NCBI GenBank assembly: GCA_943369755.1 | Contig: CALROG020000019.1 | Coordinates: 6,117 to 70,116, forward strand | Length of the DNA: 64,000 bases | From: CALROG01 sp943369755 | GTDB lineage: Bacteria; Pseudomonadota; Gammaproteobacteria; Burkholderiales; Burkholderiaceae_C | Direction of reading: 5' to 3' | Shown: piece by piece, positions 34,029 to 42,143 of the stretch | Position numbering within the stretch: the first letter of the stretch is position 1 | How the letters are laid out: every line of letters starts with the position of its first letter | The notes under the pieces: model-generated | What the model was told of the DNA's origin: nothing | Seen by the model: the letters and a program-made list of their open reading frames with translations, nothing else | Databases searched by the model: none | Position numbers and translations under genes: made by a program

Positions 34029-35177
34029 ATGTCTGCCTGGGTCCTGCCGGATCACATCGCCGATGTTTTGCCTTCCGAGGCCCGGCACATCGAAGAACTA
34101 CGTCGCGTTTTGCTCGACACCGCCCGTGGCTATGGCTATGAGCTGGTGATGCCGCCGCTGCTGGAGCATCTGGAGTCCCTGCTCACCGGAACCGGTGAAG
34201 CCCTGGACCTGCAAACCTTCAAACTGGTCGATCAGCTCTCGGGGCGCATGATGGGCCTGCGCGCCGACACCACGCCCCAGGTCGCCCGAATCGATGCCCA
34301 CCTGCTCAACCGCCAGGGCGTCGCGCGGCTTTGCTACTGCGGCCCGGTGCTGCACACCCGGCCAGATCGCCCGCACGCTACCCGCGAACCGCTGCAATTT
34401 GGTGCCGAGATTTATGGCCACGGTGGTCCCGAGGCCGACCTTGAAACATTGCTGCTGGCGCTGGACAGCCTGCGCGCGGCGCGGCTGAGCGATGTGACGG
34501 TGGACTTGGGCGATGCGCGCATCGTGCGTGCCGTGCTGGCGGGCGTTTCAGCCGACGCCGCCACACTGGGCCGGGTGCATGCTGCATTGGCCACAAAGGA
34601 CGCTAGCGAGCTGCGCGCGTTGAGCCGCGATTTCCCTGAGGCGGTACGCGAGGGCCTGCTCGCACTGGTTCAGCTGTATGGCGACGGGAGCATCCTGGAT
34701 GAGGCTGAAAAGGTGCTGCAGCCCTCACCAATGCTGCGCGAGGCGCTATCAAATTTGAAGTGGCTCAGCAGCCACCTGAGTGCGGTGAAAGTCAGCTTTG
34801 ATCTGGCCGACGCGCGTGGCTACGCCTACTACAGTGGTGTGCGCTTCGGCATCTACACCCGGGGCGGGAGCGACGCGGTGGTGCGTGGCGGGCGCTACGA
34901 CGAGGTCGGTGCGGTGTTTGGCCGCAATCGCCCGGCGGTGGGCTTCAGCCTGGACGTGCGTGAGCTGGTGGGTGTGGTGCCGGCGCGACCCCTGCGCGCC
35001 GCGATTCGCGCGCCCTGGGGTGAAGCCGCCGAGCTGTGCCAGGCCATTGCCGGCCTGCGCCAGCGGGGTGAAACCGTGGTCTGCGTACTGCCGGGGCATG
35101 AGAGCGAGATAGATGAGTTCCACTGCGACCGCGAGCTGGTATCGGCCGCCGGGCAGTGGGTCGTGCAAGCCATTTGA
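34029..35177 (+). CDS. hisZ: ATP phosphoribosyltransferase regulatory subunit HisZ
   Basis: A 382-residue paralogue of histidyl-tRNA synthetase lacking the anticodon-binding domain. It has LPDHIADVLPSEARHIEELRR, motif 2-like LRADTTPQVARIDAHL and YYSGVRFGIYT, as in HisZ. It activates the short-form HisG in histidine biosynthesis, so a short hisG should lie elsewhere. A TAAAAT element (33998-34003) upstream could be a -10. The segment 34713-34756 resembles the dispersed repeat. purA overlaps or follows immediately. Confidence 0.92.
   Translation: MSAWVLPDHIADVLPSEARHIEELRRVLLDTARGYGYELVMPPLLEHLESLLTGTGEALDLQTFKLVDQLSGRMMGLRADTTPQVARIDAHLLNRQGVARLCYCGPVLHTRPDRPHATREPLQFGAEIYGHGGPEADLETLLLALDSLRAARLSDVTVDLGDARIVRAVLAGVSADAATLGRVHAALATKDASELRALSRDFPEAVREGLLALVQLYGDGSILDEAEKVLQPSPMLREALSNLKWLSSHLSAVKVSFDLADARGYAYYSGVRFGIYTRGGSDAVVRGGRYDEVGAVFGRNRPAVGFSLDVRELVGVVPARPLRAAIRAPWGEAAELCQAIAGLRQRGETVVCVLPGHESEIDEFHCDRELVSAAGQWVVQAI
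34713..34756 (-). repeat. Dispersed N16 repeat, copy 4 (inside hisZ, divergent)
   Basis: On the minus strand GATAGCGC (34743-34750), 16 nt, then GAGGGCTGCAGC (34715-34726). It keeps the exact spacing of the family and its ATTGGTG interior matches copy 5, but the core has several changes, so chance similarity in coding DNA is possible. Confidence 0.45.
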
Positions 35178-35194
35178 TGTTTCAAAGAGTCGAG

Positions 35195-36526
35195 ATGAAC
35201 GCAACCAAAGGTCGCAACGTAGTGGTCGTAGGTACCCAGTGGGGCGACGAGGGCAAGGGCAAGCTGGTCGACTGGCTCACCGAGATGGCGCAGGGCGTCG
35301 TGCGGTTCCAGGGCGGCCACAACGCGGGCCACACGCTGGTGATCAACGGTGTCAAAACTGCGCTGCACCTGATCCCCAGCGGCATCATGCGCCCCGGCGT
35401 CAAGTGCTATATCGGCAACGGTGTGGTGTTGTCCGCGGGCAAGCTTTTTGAAGAGATCGAAGGCCTTGAAAAGGCTGGCGTGGAGGTCCGTTCGCGCCTG
35501 CGCATCAGTGAGGCCTGCCCGCTGATCCTGCCGTTTCACGCGGCGCTGGACGTGGCCCGCGAGGCCTACCGCGAGAAGGGTGGTTCCGAGAAGATCGGCA
35601 CCACAGGCCGCGGCATCGGCCCGGCCTATGAAGACAAGATTGCACGGCGCGCCCTGCGGGTGCAGGACCTCAAACACCCCCAGCGTTTTGGCGACAAGCT
35701 GCGCGTGCTTTTGGACTTGCACAACCACGTGCTGACCCAGGTACTGGGGGCACCGGCCGTTGACTATCAGGCAGTGTTTGATGAGGCCATGCGCCATGCC
35801 GAGCTGCTCAAGCCCATGATGGCCGACGTCTCGCGCGAGCTCAATGAGGCCCATCTGCATGGTGCCAACCTGCTGTTTGAAGGCGCGCAGGGCACTTTGC
35901 TGGACGTGGACCACGGCACCTATCCCTATGTCACCTCCAGCAACTGCGTGGCTGGCAATGCGGCCGCCGGCTCGGGCGTGGGCCCGGGCATGCTGCATTA
36001 CATCCTGGGTATCACCAAGGCCTACTGCACCCGTGTTGGCGGTGGCCCGTTCCCGACCGAACTTGAATGGGAAAAAGAAGGCACGCCGGGTTGGCACATG
36101 AGTACCGTGGGCGCTGAAAAGGGCGTGACCACGGGGCGCAGTCGGCGCTGCGGCTGGTTTGATGCAGCGCTGCTCAAGCGCAGTGCGCAGGTCAACGGCC
36201 TGAGCGGGCTTTGCATTACCAAGCTGGACGTGCTGGACGGCCTGAAGGAACTCAAGCTATGTACCGGCTATGAACTCGACGGCGAATACACCGACATCTT
36301 GCCCATGGGGGCCGATGAAATCTCTCGCTGCAAACCAGTGTACGAAACCATGGACGGCTGGAGTGAATCGACCGTAGGCATCACCCAGTACGACAAGCTG
36401 CCGGTGAACGCCCGGCTGTACCTGCAACGCATCAAGCAGGTCACGGGCGTGCCGATCGATATGGTGTCTACCAGTCCCGACCGCGACCACACCATCATGA
36501 TGCGCCACCCATACCTGCCCGATTGA
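35195..36526 (+). CDS. purA: Adenylosuccinate synthetase
   Basis: A 443-residue GTP-dependent enzyme joining IMP and aspartate in AMP synthesis. The GTP loop VVVGTQWGDEGKGKLVDWL, the NAGHTLVI segment, TTGRGIGPAYEDKIAR and C-terminal DRDHTI region are diagnostic. ATG at 35195 (AAAGAG upstream) gives the family N-terminus; ATG at 35177, overlapping the hisZ stop, is the alternative. The hisZ-purA pairing is typical of betaproteobacteria. Confidence 0.96.
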   Translation: MNATKGRNVVVVGTQWGDEGKGKLVDWLTEMAQGVVRFQGGHNAGHTLVINGVKTALHLIPSGIMRPGVKCYIGNGVVLSAGKLFEEIEGLEKAGVEVRSRLRISEACPLILPFHAALDVAREAYREKGGSEKIGTTGRGIGPAYEDKIARRALRVQDLKHPQRFGDKLRVLLDLHNHVLTQVLGAPAVDYQAVFDEAMRHAELLKPMMADVSRELNEAHLHGANLLFEGAQGTLLDVDHGTYPYVTSSNCVAGNAAAGSGVGPGMLHYILGITKAYCTRVGGGPFPTELEWEKEGTPGWHMSTVGAEKGVTTGRSRRCGWFDAALLKRSAQVNGLSGLCITKLDVLDGLKELKLCTGYELDGEYTDILPMGADEISRCKPVYETMDGWSESTVGITQYDKLPVNARLYLQRIKQVTGVPIDMVSTSPDRDHTIMMRHPYLPD

Positions 36527-36546
36527 CCTGAAATAATGGAAAACAG

Positions 36547-36589
36547 GCTGTAGCCCGCACCAATACTGAGCAACCCACTATCAAATCAG
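36547..36589 (-). repeat. Dispersed N16 repeat, copy 5 (intergenic)
   Basis: On the minus strand GATAGTGG (36575-36582), 16 nt, then GCGGGCTACAGC (ending 36547). It shares GCGGGCTACAGC with copy 1. It fills the purA to phosphoribosyltransferase gap and ends close to the Shine-Dalgarno (aggag) of the latter. Confidence 0.75.
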
Positions 36590-36601
36590 GAGCAAACAAA
36601 C

Positions 36602-37126
36602 ATGTTGACTGAAGACGGCAAGCATCTGTACGTGAGCTATGACGAGTATCACAACCTGATCGAAAAGCTCGCGATCAGGGTTCACCAGTCGGGCTGGGAG
36701 TTCGACACCATCTTGTGCCTGGCGCGCGGCGGAATGCGCCCCGGCGACATCCTTTCGCGCATTTTTAACAAGCCGCTGGCCATCATGTCCACCAGCTCGT
36801 ACCGCGCCGACGCGGGCACTATGCAAGGCCACCTGGATATTGCCCGCTACATCACCACGCCCCAGGGCGAGATTGCCGGCAAGGTTTTACTGGTGGACGA
36901 TCTGGCTGACACCGGCCACACGCTCAACGCCGTCATCAATTTGCTCAAGACCGGCTACGCGCCCATCACCGAGCTGCGCAGTGCGGTGATCTGGACCAAA
37001 GGCATATCGGCTTTTTCACCAGATTATTCGGTTGAGTTCCTGCCAACCAACCCCTGGATACATCAGCCATTTGAGGGTTACGACAATCTCTCACCCCAGA
37101 AGCTGCTGGACAAGTGGAAGGTCTGA
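36602..37126 (+). CDS. Phosphoribosyltransferase (type I PRTase fold)
   Basis: A 174-residue protein with the PRPP-binding signature VLLVDDLADTGHT and an upstream CLARGGMRPGDILSR loop. This is the type I PRTase fold of hypoxanthine/xanthine-guanine enzymes. Purine salvage is likely given its place after purA, but the base specificity cannot be read from the sequence. A good aggag site precedes the ATG; copy 5 of the dispersed repeat lies in its leader. Confidence 0.85.
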   Translation: MLTEDGKHLYVSYDEYHNLIEKLAIRVHQSGWEFDTILCLARGGMRPGDILSRIFNKPLAIMSTSSYRADAGTMQGHLDIARYITTPQGEIAGKVLLVDDLADTGHTLNAVINLLKTGYAPITELRSAVIWTKGISAFSPDYSVEFLPTNPWIHQPFEGYDNLSPQKLLDKWKV

Positions 37127-37180
37127 GCCGATCTGAGCGGCTCTGAACCGGGTTTTGCCGCAGGCGGCTAACATCCCTGC

Positions 37181-38395
37181 ATGACCAAGCCGTCCACCTT
37201 TCTAATCCATCACCCCTACCAGCCACCTGCGGGTTTTCAGGCACCCCAGCCGGGTGTCTTCAAGGCTTCAACTGTCATCTTCCCCAATGTCGCGGCCATG
37301 CGGGCACGCGACTGGAAGCAGAAAAACGGCTACACCTACGGCCTGCACGGGACGCCCACCACCTTTTTGCTGGAAGAACGCATTGCATCGCTCGAAGGCG
37401 GGCAGCACTGCGTGCTGCTTCCCAGCGGGCTGGCGGCCCTGGCCTGCGTCAATCTGGCCCTGCTCAAGGCCGGCGACGAGGTGCTGATTCCAGACAACGC
37501 CTATGGCCCGAACAAGGCCCAGTTGGAGGGTGAGCTGGCGCAGTGGGGTATTGGCCACCAGGTGTATGACGCCATGAATCCGGCCGACCTCGAAGCACGA
37601 ATCACTGCCCGTACGCGGCTGGTGTGGCTGGAGGCACCAGGTTCGGTCACGATGGAATTCCCGCCACTGGCCCATCAGGCCCGGATTTGCCGCCAACGCG
37701 GCATTCTCACGGCGCTGGACAACACCTGGGGCGCGGGCCTCGCATTCAATGGCTTTGACCTCGGACGGGGCTCGCGCTTTACGCCCGGCAGTGGGGCCGA
37801 CATTGTCGTGCAGGCGCTGACCAAGTACCCCAGCGGCGGGGGCGATGTGTTGATGGGCAGTGTGGTGACCCGGGACGAAACCCTGCACCAACAAATCAAG
37901 CTGTCCCACATGCGCCTGGGCTGGGGGGTGGGTGCCAATGACGCCGAGGCTGTGCTACGGGCCTTGCCCAGCATGGCGCTGCGCTACCGTGCACAGGACG
38001 ACACCGCGCGGACCCTGGCCGCCTGGTTGCAGCGCCAGCCGCAGGTCGCCACGCTGCTGCATCCGGCGTTCGACGGATCGCCGGGCCATGAGCACTGGCG
38101 CGCGCTGTGCACCGAGGACGGGCAGGGCGGCGGGGTGAGTCGGGCCGCCGGACTTTTTTCTGTGGTTTTCGACGCCCGTTACGGCAGTGCCCAGGTGGAT
38201 GCCTTTTGCGATGCGCTGCAGCTATTCAAGTTGGGCTATTCGTGGGGTGGGCCAATCAGCCTGGTGGTCCCCTACGATGTCTCTTCAATGCGCCGCAACT
38301 GGCGACACCAGGGTGTGTTGGTGCGTTTTTCAACCGGCCTGGAAGCGGTGGAAGACCTGCAAGCCGACCTGGCTCGCGCCCTGGCCTCGCTTTGA
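37181..38395 (+). CDS. metC: Cystathionine beta-lyase (PLP, Cys/Met metabolism)
   Basis: A 404-residue PLP enzyme of the Cys/Met metabolism family. YTYGLHGTPTTFLLEERIASLEG near the N-terminus, Asp180 in ALDNTWGAG, and PLP Lys215 in QALTKYPSGGGDVLMG are the family marks. It splits cystathionine to homocysteine, pyruvate and ammonia; a gamma-lyase or related role cannot be excluded. No Shine-Dalgarno is seen close to the ATG; TAACAT lies 6 nt upstream, so the mRNA may be leaderless. Confidence 0.87.
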   Translation: MTKPSTFLIHHPYQPPAGFQAPQPGVFKASTVIFPNVAAMRARDWKQKNGYTYGLHGTPTTFLLEERIASLEGGQHCVLLPSGLAALACVNLALLKAGDEVLIPDNAYGPNKAQLEGELAQWGIGHQVYDAMNPADLEARITARTRLVWLEAPGSVTMEFPPLAHQARICRQRGILTALDNTWGAGLAFNGFDLGRGSRFTPGSGADIVVQALTKYPSGGGDVLMGSVVTRDETLHQQIKLSHMRLGWGVGANDAEAVLRALPSMALRYRAQDDTARTLAAWLQRQPQVATLLHPAFDGSPGHEHWRALCTEDGQGGGVSRAAGLFSVVFDARYGSAQVDAFCDALQLFKLGYSWGGPISLVVPYDVSSMRRNWRHQGVLVRFSTGLEAVEDLQADLARALASL

Positions 38396-38475
38396 GATTC
38401 AGCACTTGAACGCATTGGTGGCGGACGGTTTATCGCTTACAGTGCGCCCTATAGACGAAAGAAACGGATTGCCCT

Positions 38476-38664
38476 GTGGCCACACCCAATTACGGATACG
38501 AAAAGCGGCAAAAAGAACTGGCCAAGAAGCGCAAGAAAGAGGACAAGCTCAAGGCCAAGTCCGAGCGCAAGTCGGGCCATGGTCCTGATGGAGAACCGTT
38601 GCCTGACGATGTAGCCGACGGCGTTGAGCCGGGTCCAACAGAAGGCACCCCGCCCCAGCCCTGA
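38476..38664 (+). CDS. Small lysine-rich protein, unknown function
   Basis: A 62-residue protein starting at GTG. The first half is strongly basic and helical (YEKRQKELAKKRKKEDKLKAK); the second half is acidic and Pro-rich. The pattern NYGYEKRQKELAKK recurs, as I recall, in small conserved betaproteobacterial proteins of unknown role. Its stop and the stop of the convergent next gene are formed by one TGATCA palindrome (38662-38667). Confidence 0.65.
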   Translation: MATPNYGYEKRQKELAKKRKKEDKLKAKSERKSGHGPDGEPLPDDVADGVEPGPTEGTPPQP

Positions 38665-39765
38665 TCATTTGGCCAGCCAGCCCAGCCCTTTGGCATGCAG
38701 GCTCTGGACATAGAGCCGGTCTGGCGTCTCTGTTACTGACGTCACTTCAGGGTAGGCGCCGCTTGGGTCCTGCATGTCGGCTACCACTTTGCCGTCTTCG
38801 GTGAACGCCATCACATGCCCATAGGCCTTGGGAATGGGCCACAACGCGCGCGGCAGCCGCAGGGTGAGCTTGCGCAGGAAGGGCTGTGTGGCGAGCTTGT
38901 CCACGGTGGGGTTACGAGGCTTGACCAGGCCGACCCAAATGCGGCCATCCAGCCCCCGCATCAGGTTGTCGGGGTAGCCGGGCAGGTTGTCAAACAGCAG
39001 CGTGGCCCCCGAGCCGGGTTGGTTGATGTCGATGTCCTTCGCCTGAACCGGTAGCTTCCAGATGCGGTACTTGCCGGTTTCAGCCACAAACAGCGTCGTC
39101 ATGTCCTGGCTCAGCGCGACACCGTTGGCAAAGGCGATACCTCTGGCTACCACCCGCGTGGCCTTGGTTGCCGGGTCGTACTCCAGCAAACGGCCGCTGG
39201 ACGACTGCTCCAGTATGTCCAGTACGCTGGCTTCGAATGTGCCGCCCCATTGTTTGGCACCAAAGCGGGTTGAGGCGTCGCTGAAGTACATCTTTCCATT
39301 GGGTGACACCACCACGGCATCCGCATAGCGGATCGGGTCGTCGCCGACTTTGTCGGTTAGTAATGAGACCTTGCGCTCGGGGCTGATCGACAGCAGGCCC
39401 AGGTAGGCGTCGGCGGCGATCAGGTTGCCCGCCGCATCGAAGTCGAATCCCAGAACCCGTCCGCCGGTGGTGGCAAAGACCTCTTGCCCGCTTCCGTCGG
39501 GGTTCATGCGCAAGATATTGCCGCTGGCCACCGTGGTGTAGAGCTTGCCGTCGCGCCCGATCACGATGTGTTCAGGTCCTTCCTCGTCGCCCAGGGCAAT
39601 CAGCTTGAGATTGGCCAGCTTGTTGTTGGGCCCATGGACGCCTGTGTAGCCAGGTGGCGGCGGGGCCGCCCAGCTCACCGGATTGATGGGCACCGGCCAG
39701 AGGCTCAGGTAGGCCAGCAACAACAGCAACACCGCACCCAGCCATGTGAGGGTTCTGCGAATCAT
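38665..39765 (-). CDS. SMP-30/strictosidine-synthase-like beta-propeller protein, membrane anchored
   Basis: A 366-residue protein with one N-terminal membrane segment (about 8-25) and a six-bladed beta-propeller typical of gluconolactonase/SMP-30 and strictosidine synthase-like proteins (EGPEHIVIGRDGKLYTT, YADAVVVSPNGKMYFSDAS, FANGVALSQDMTTLFVAET). Many members hydrolyse lactones; the substrate is unknown here. It is the last gene of a minus-strand set tesA-mnmH-this gene, each overlapping the next by 4 nt, but no functional link is evident. Confidence 0.8.
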   Translation of the reverse strand: MIRRTLTWLGAVLLLLLAYLSLWPVPINPVSWAAPPPPGYTGVHGPNNKLANLKLIALGDEEGPEHIVIGRDGKLYTTVASGNILRMNPDGSGQEVFATTGGRVLGFDFDAAGNLIAADAYLGLLSISPERKVSLLTDKVGDDPIRYADAVVVSPNGKMYFSDASTRFGAKQWGGTFEASVLDILEQSSSGRLLEYDPATKATRVVARGIAFANGVALSQDMTTLFVAETGKYRIWKLPVQAKDIDINQPGSGATLLFDNLPGYPDNLMRGLDGRIWVGLVKPRNPTVDKLATQPFLRKLTLRLPRALWPIPKAYGHVMAFTEDGKVVADMQDPSGAYPEVTSVTETPDRLYVQSLHAKGLGWLAK

Positions 39766-40823
39766 CGTGCCTCCTGGAGAAGAGCTCGCGCCAGCGTCGC
39801 CATCGCGGCCATGGAATGGTCGGGCGCGACCACGGCGTGCGCAGTGCCAAACTGCTGGAAGTTGCGGCGCATGGACTGAGCGTAACCCGGGTCGTAGTGC
39901 AAGGCCAAAAGTTCGCGCACCACCGCCTCTGTATTGCCAGTCTCTACTTGCTGCTTCCAGGCCTGCACCGTGGTCTTTCCGCGCAGTTCGGTCAGTGCGT
40001 CAAGCCGGTTGCAGAACAAGGCCTTGTCATCGACAAAGTGCCTGTAGTCTTCCATCAGCAGCGCCACCCGCTTGTCATCGCTGAGCTGCAGGTCATGGCA
40101 CGGGCTGGCGCGCATGGCGTTCATCAAGGCGTCTGGCACCGCCAGGTTGCCGACCTTCTTGCTCTCGCTCTCCACATAGACCGGCCGGGCCGGGTTGAAC
40201 TGCCGCAAGGCCTGCCAGATCAGTGTTTCAAACCGCTTTTGCGAGGGCTGATGCAGCCCGGGCATCAGCCCAAGTACCGAGCTTCTATGGTTTGCCAGGG
40301 CCTCCAGGTCGAGCACCTGGGCACCCTCAGCCGCCAGCGCCTGCAGCAGCCGGGTCTTGCCCGAGCCTGTGGGGCCGCAAACCACGCGGTAGTGCAGGCG
40401 TTTTGCCAGTTCGGGAAGATCGGCACGCACGGCGCTGCGAAAGGCCTTGTAACCGCCCTCGACCACGCTCACACGAAAGCCTATCTGCCCCAGTACCAGC
40501 GCCAGGGAGCCGCTTCGCTTGCCACCACGCCAGCAGTAGATCAATGGCTGCCAGGTTCTGGGTTTGTCAATGACCTCGCGTTCAATGTGTCGCGCGATAT
40601 TTGCCGCGACCAGGGCTGCACCGCGTTTTTGCGCTTCAAACGCGTTAACCTGAACATACAGGGTGCCCACCAGTTCCCGCTCGTCGTTGTTGAGCGAGGG
40701 CCAGTTGATGGCACCGGGAAGATGGTCCAGTGCGTATTCGTTCTCACTGCGTGCATCTATGACGCTGCTGAAGCTGGCCAGCTTTTCAATGGCCTGCGCC
40801 GCCGTGATGGGATGGACGCTCAC
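39762..40823 (-). CDS. mnmH: tRNA 2-selenouridine/geranyl-2-thiouridine synthase
   Basis: A 353-residue fusion of an N-terminal rhodanese domain, with active Cys97 in IYCWRGGKRSGS, and a C-terminal P-loop domain (GPTGSGKT, 150-157). MnmH (SelU, YbbB) replaces sulfur with selenium at the wobble uridine of tRNA-Lys, Glu and Gln using selenophosphate. The start is GTG overlapping the tesA stop; the end overlaps the SMP-30 gene (ATGA). selD is not in the window. Confidence 0.93.
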   Translation of the reverse strand: MSVHPITAAQAIEKLASFSSVIDARSENEYALDHLPGAINWPSLNNDERELVGTLYVQVNAFEAQKRGAALVAANIARHIEREVIDKPRTWQPLIYCWRGGKRSGSLALVLGQIGFRVSVVEGGYKAFRSAVRADLPELAKRLHYRVVCGPTGSGKTRLLQALAAEGAQVLDLEALANHRSSVLGLMPGLHQPSQKRFETLIWQALRQFNPARPVYVESESKKVGNLAVPDALMNAMRASPCHDLQLSDDKRVALLMEDYRHFVDDKALFCNRLDALTELRGKTTVQAWKQQVETGNTEAVVRELLALHYDPGYAQSMRRNFQQFGTAHAVVAPDHSMAAMATLARALLQEAR

Positions 40824-41470
40824 TTCAGCAGCTTTCTCAGTTCGGGCCAGACGTTGGCCAGCATGATGGGCTGGGCTTCTTCGCGCGGGTGGATGCGATC
40901 GGCCTGGAACAGCCGGGTCGGCTCTGGCCCGTCTGCCACGCCTTTCAGTAAAAACGGGACCACAGAGGCTTTGTTGGCGCGTGCCACTTTTTCAAAAACT
41001 GCGGAAAAACGATTGGCATAGTCGGTGCCATAGTTGGGGGGCACCTGTATGCCCACCAGCAGCACCTTTGCGCCGGTCTTTTGCGCTGCCTGGGTCATCG
41101 CCGAGAGGTTCTCTTCGGTCATTGCCAGCGGCAGCCCCCGCAGCGCGTCGTTTCCGCCGAGTTCGATCACCACATGGCTGGGCTTGTGTTGCGCCAGCAC
41201 GGCGCCGAGCCGTGAGCGCCCGCCTGAGGTGGTGTCGCCGCTAATGCTGGCATTGACCACGTTGGCCACAATTTTCTCCTTGGCCAGACGCTGTTCCAGC
41301 AGAGCAACCCAGCCGCTACCGCGTTTCAGGCCATACTCCGCGCTGAGCGAGTCGCCAACGATCACGATGGTGCGCGGGGCTGGCACTGCCTGAGCCCCGG
41401 CGCCCACGGCATAACACCCAGCTAACGCGGCCGCGATAAAGTTCCGCCGGTACAAAGCACCTATCACCAT
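40820..41470 (-). CDS. tesA: Arylesterase / acyl-CoA thioesterase I (TesA, SGNH hydrolase)
   Basis: About 216 residues. An N-terminal export signal with twin Arg (LYRRNFIAAALAGC) precedes the SGNH hydrolase core: block I GDSLSAEYG with nucleophile Ser, block III GGND, and catalytic DRIHP near the C-terminus. It is a periplasmic esterase/thioesterase/lysophospholipase. The start at 41470 is preferred, overlapping the ATG of the divergent ABC gene by 2 nt; ATGs at 41482 and 41485 would extend the overlap. The tesA/ybbA head-to-head pair is also found in E. coli. Confidence 0.9.
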   Translation of the reverse strand: MVIGALYRRNFIAAALAGCYAVGAGAQAVPAPRTIVIVGDSLSAEYGLKRGSGWVALLEQRLAKEKIVANVVNASISGDTTSGGRSRLGAVLAQHKPSHVVIELGGNDALRGLPLAMTEENLSAMTQAAQKTGAKVLLVGIQVPPNYGTDYANRFSAVFEKVARANKASVVPFLLKGVADGPEPTRLFQADRIHPREEAQPIMLANVWPELRKLLK

Positions 41471-42143
41471 GTCTGACCCCATCATTTCCGTCGAGCACGT
41501 CTACAAATCGGTCACTGATTCGACCGGAACCCTCGACATTCTGCGCGATATCCACTTCAGTCTGGCGGCGCGACACACCGTCGCAATCGTCGGCGCATCC
41601 GGGTCGGGCAAAAGCACATTGCTGTCCATCATTGCCGGACTCGATACACCGAGCCGCGGGACGGTGCGACTGGCGGGGCAGGACCTGTTTGCGCTGGGCG
41701 AAGATGATCGCGCCGCGCTGCGCGCCCAGAAGGTGGGTTTTGTGTTCCAGAGCTTTCAGTTGATGGGCAATTTGACAGCGCTTGAAAACGTGATGTTGCC
41801 GCTTGAGCTGGCAGGCCGCAAGGATTCGCGCAAGGCGGCCACCGAGATGCTGGTGCGGGTCGGATTGGGGGAGCGCCTGGGGCACTACCCGAAGGTTCTG
41901 TCAGGTGGTGAGCAGCAGCGCGTGGCGCTGGCCCGGGCCTTTGTGGTTCAGCCTGCATTGTTGCTGGCGGACGAGCCCACCGGCAGCCTGGACTTCGCGA
42001 CCGGCGAGACGGTGATGCAGCTGATGTTTGACCTGAATCGTGAGCAGGGCACGACGCTGGTGCTGGTTACGCACGACCGCGGCATCGCGGCGCGCTGCGA
42101 GCAGCGCATCACCATCGAGGCTGGCAGGGTTCTGGCGGACTAG
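41469..42143 (+). CDS. ybbA: ABC transporter ATP-binding protein (YbbA/LolD type)
   Basis: A 224-residue ATPase of the MacB/LolD class. Walker A GASGSGKST, Q-loop VFQSFQLMG, signature LSGGEQQRVALARA and Walker B LLADEPTG are intact. In E. coli ybbA is followed by the permease ybbP. Here the next gene is a kinase on the other strand whose 3' end overlaps by 4 nt, so the permease partner is missing at this locus. The start overlaps the divergent tesA start. Confidence 0.9.
   Translation: MSDPIISVEHVYKSVTDSTGTLDILRDIHFSLAARHTVAIVGASGSGKSTLLSIIAGLDTPSRGTVRLAGQDLFALGEDDRAALRAQKVGFVFQSFQLMGNLTALENVMLPLELAGRKDSRKAATEMLVRVGLGERLGHYPKVLSGGEQQRVALARAFVVQPALLLADEPTGSLDFATGETVMQLMFDLNREQGTTLVLVTHDRGIAARCEQRITIEAGRVLAD

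Noticed and set aside
36527..36601. Riboswitch in the leader of the phosphoribosyltransferase gene
   Set aside because: The gap is short and is explained by a copy of the dispersed repeat; no purine or PRPP riboswitch core was seen.
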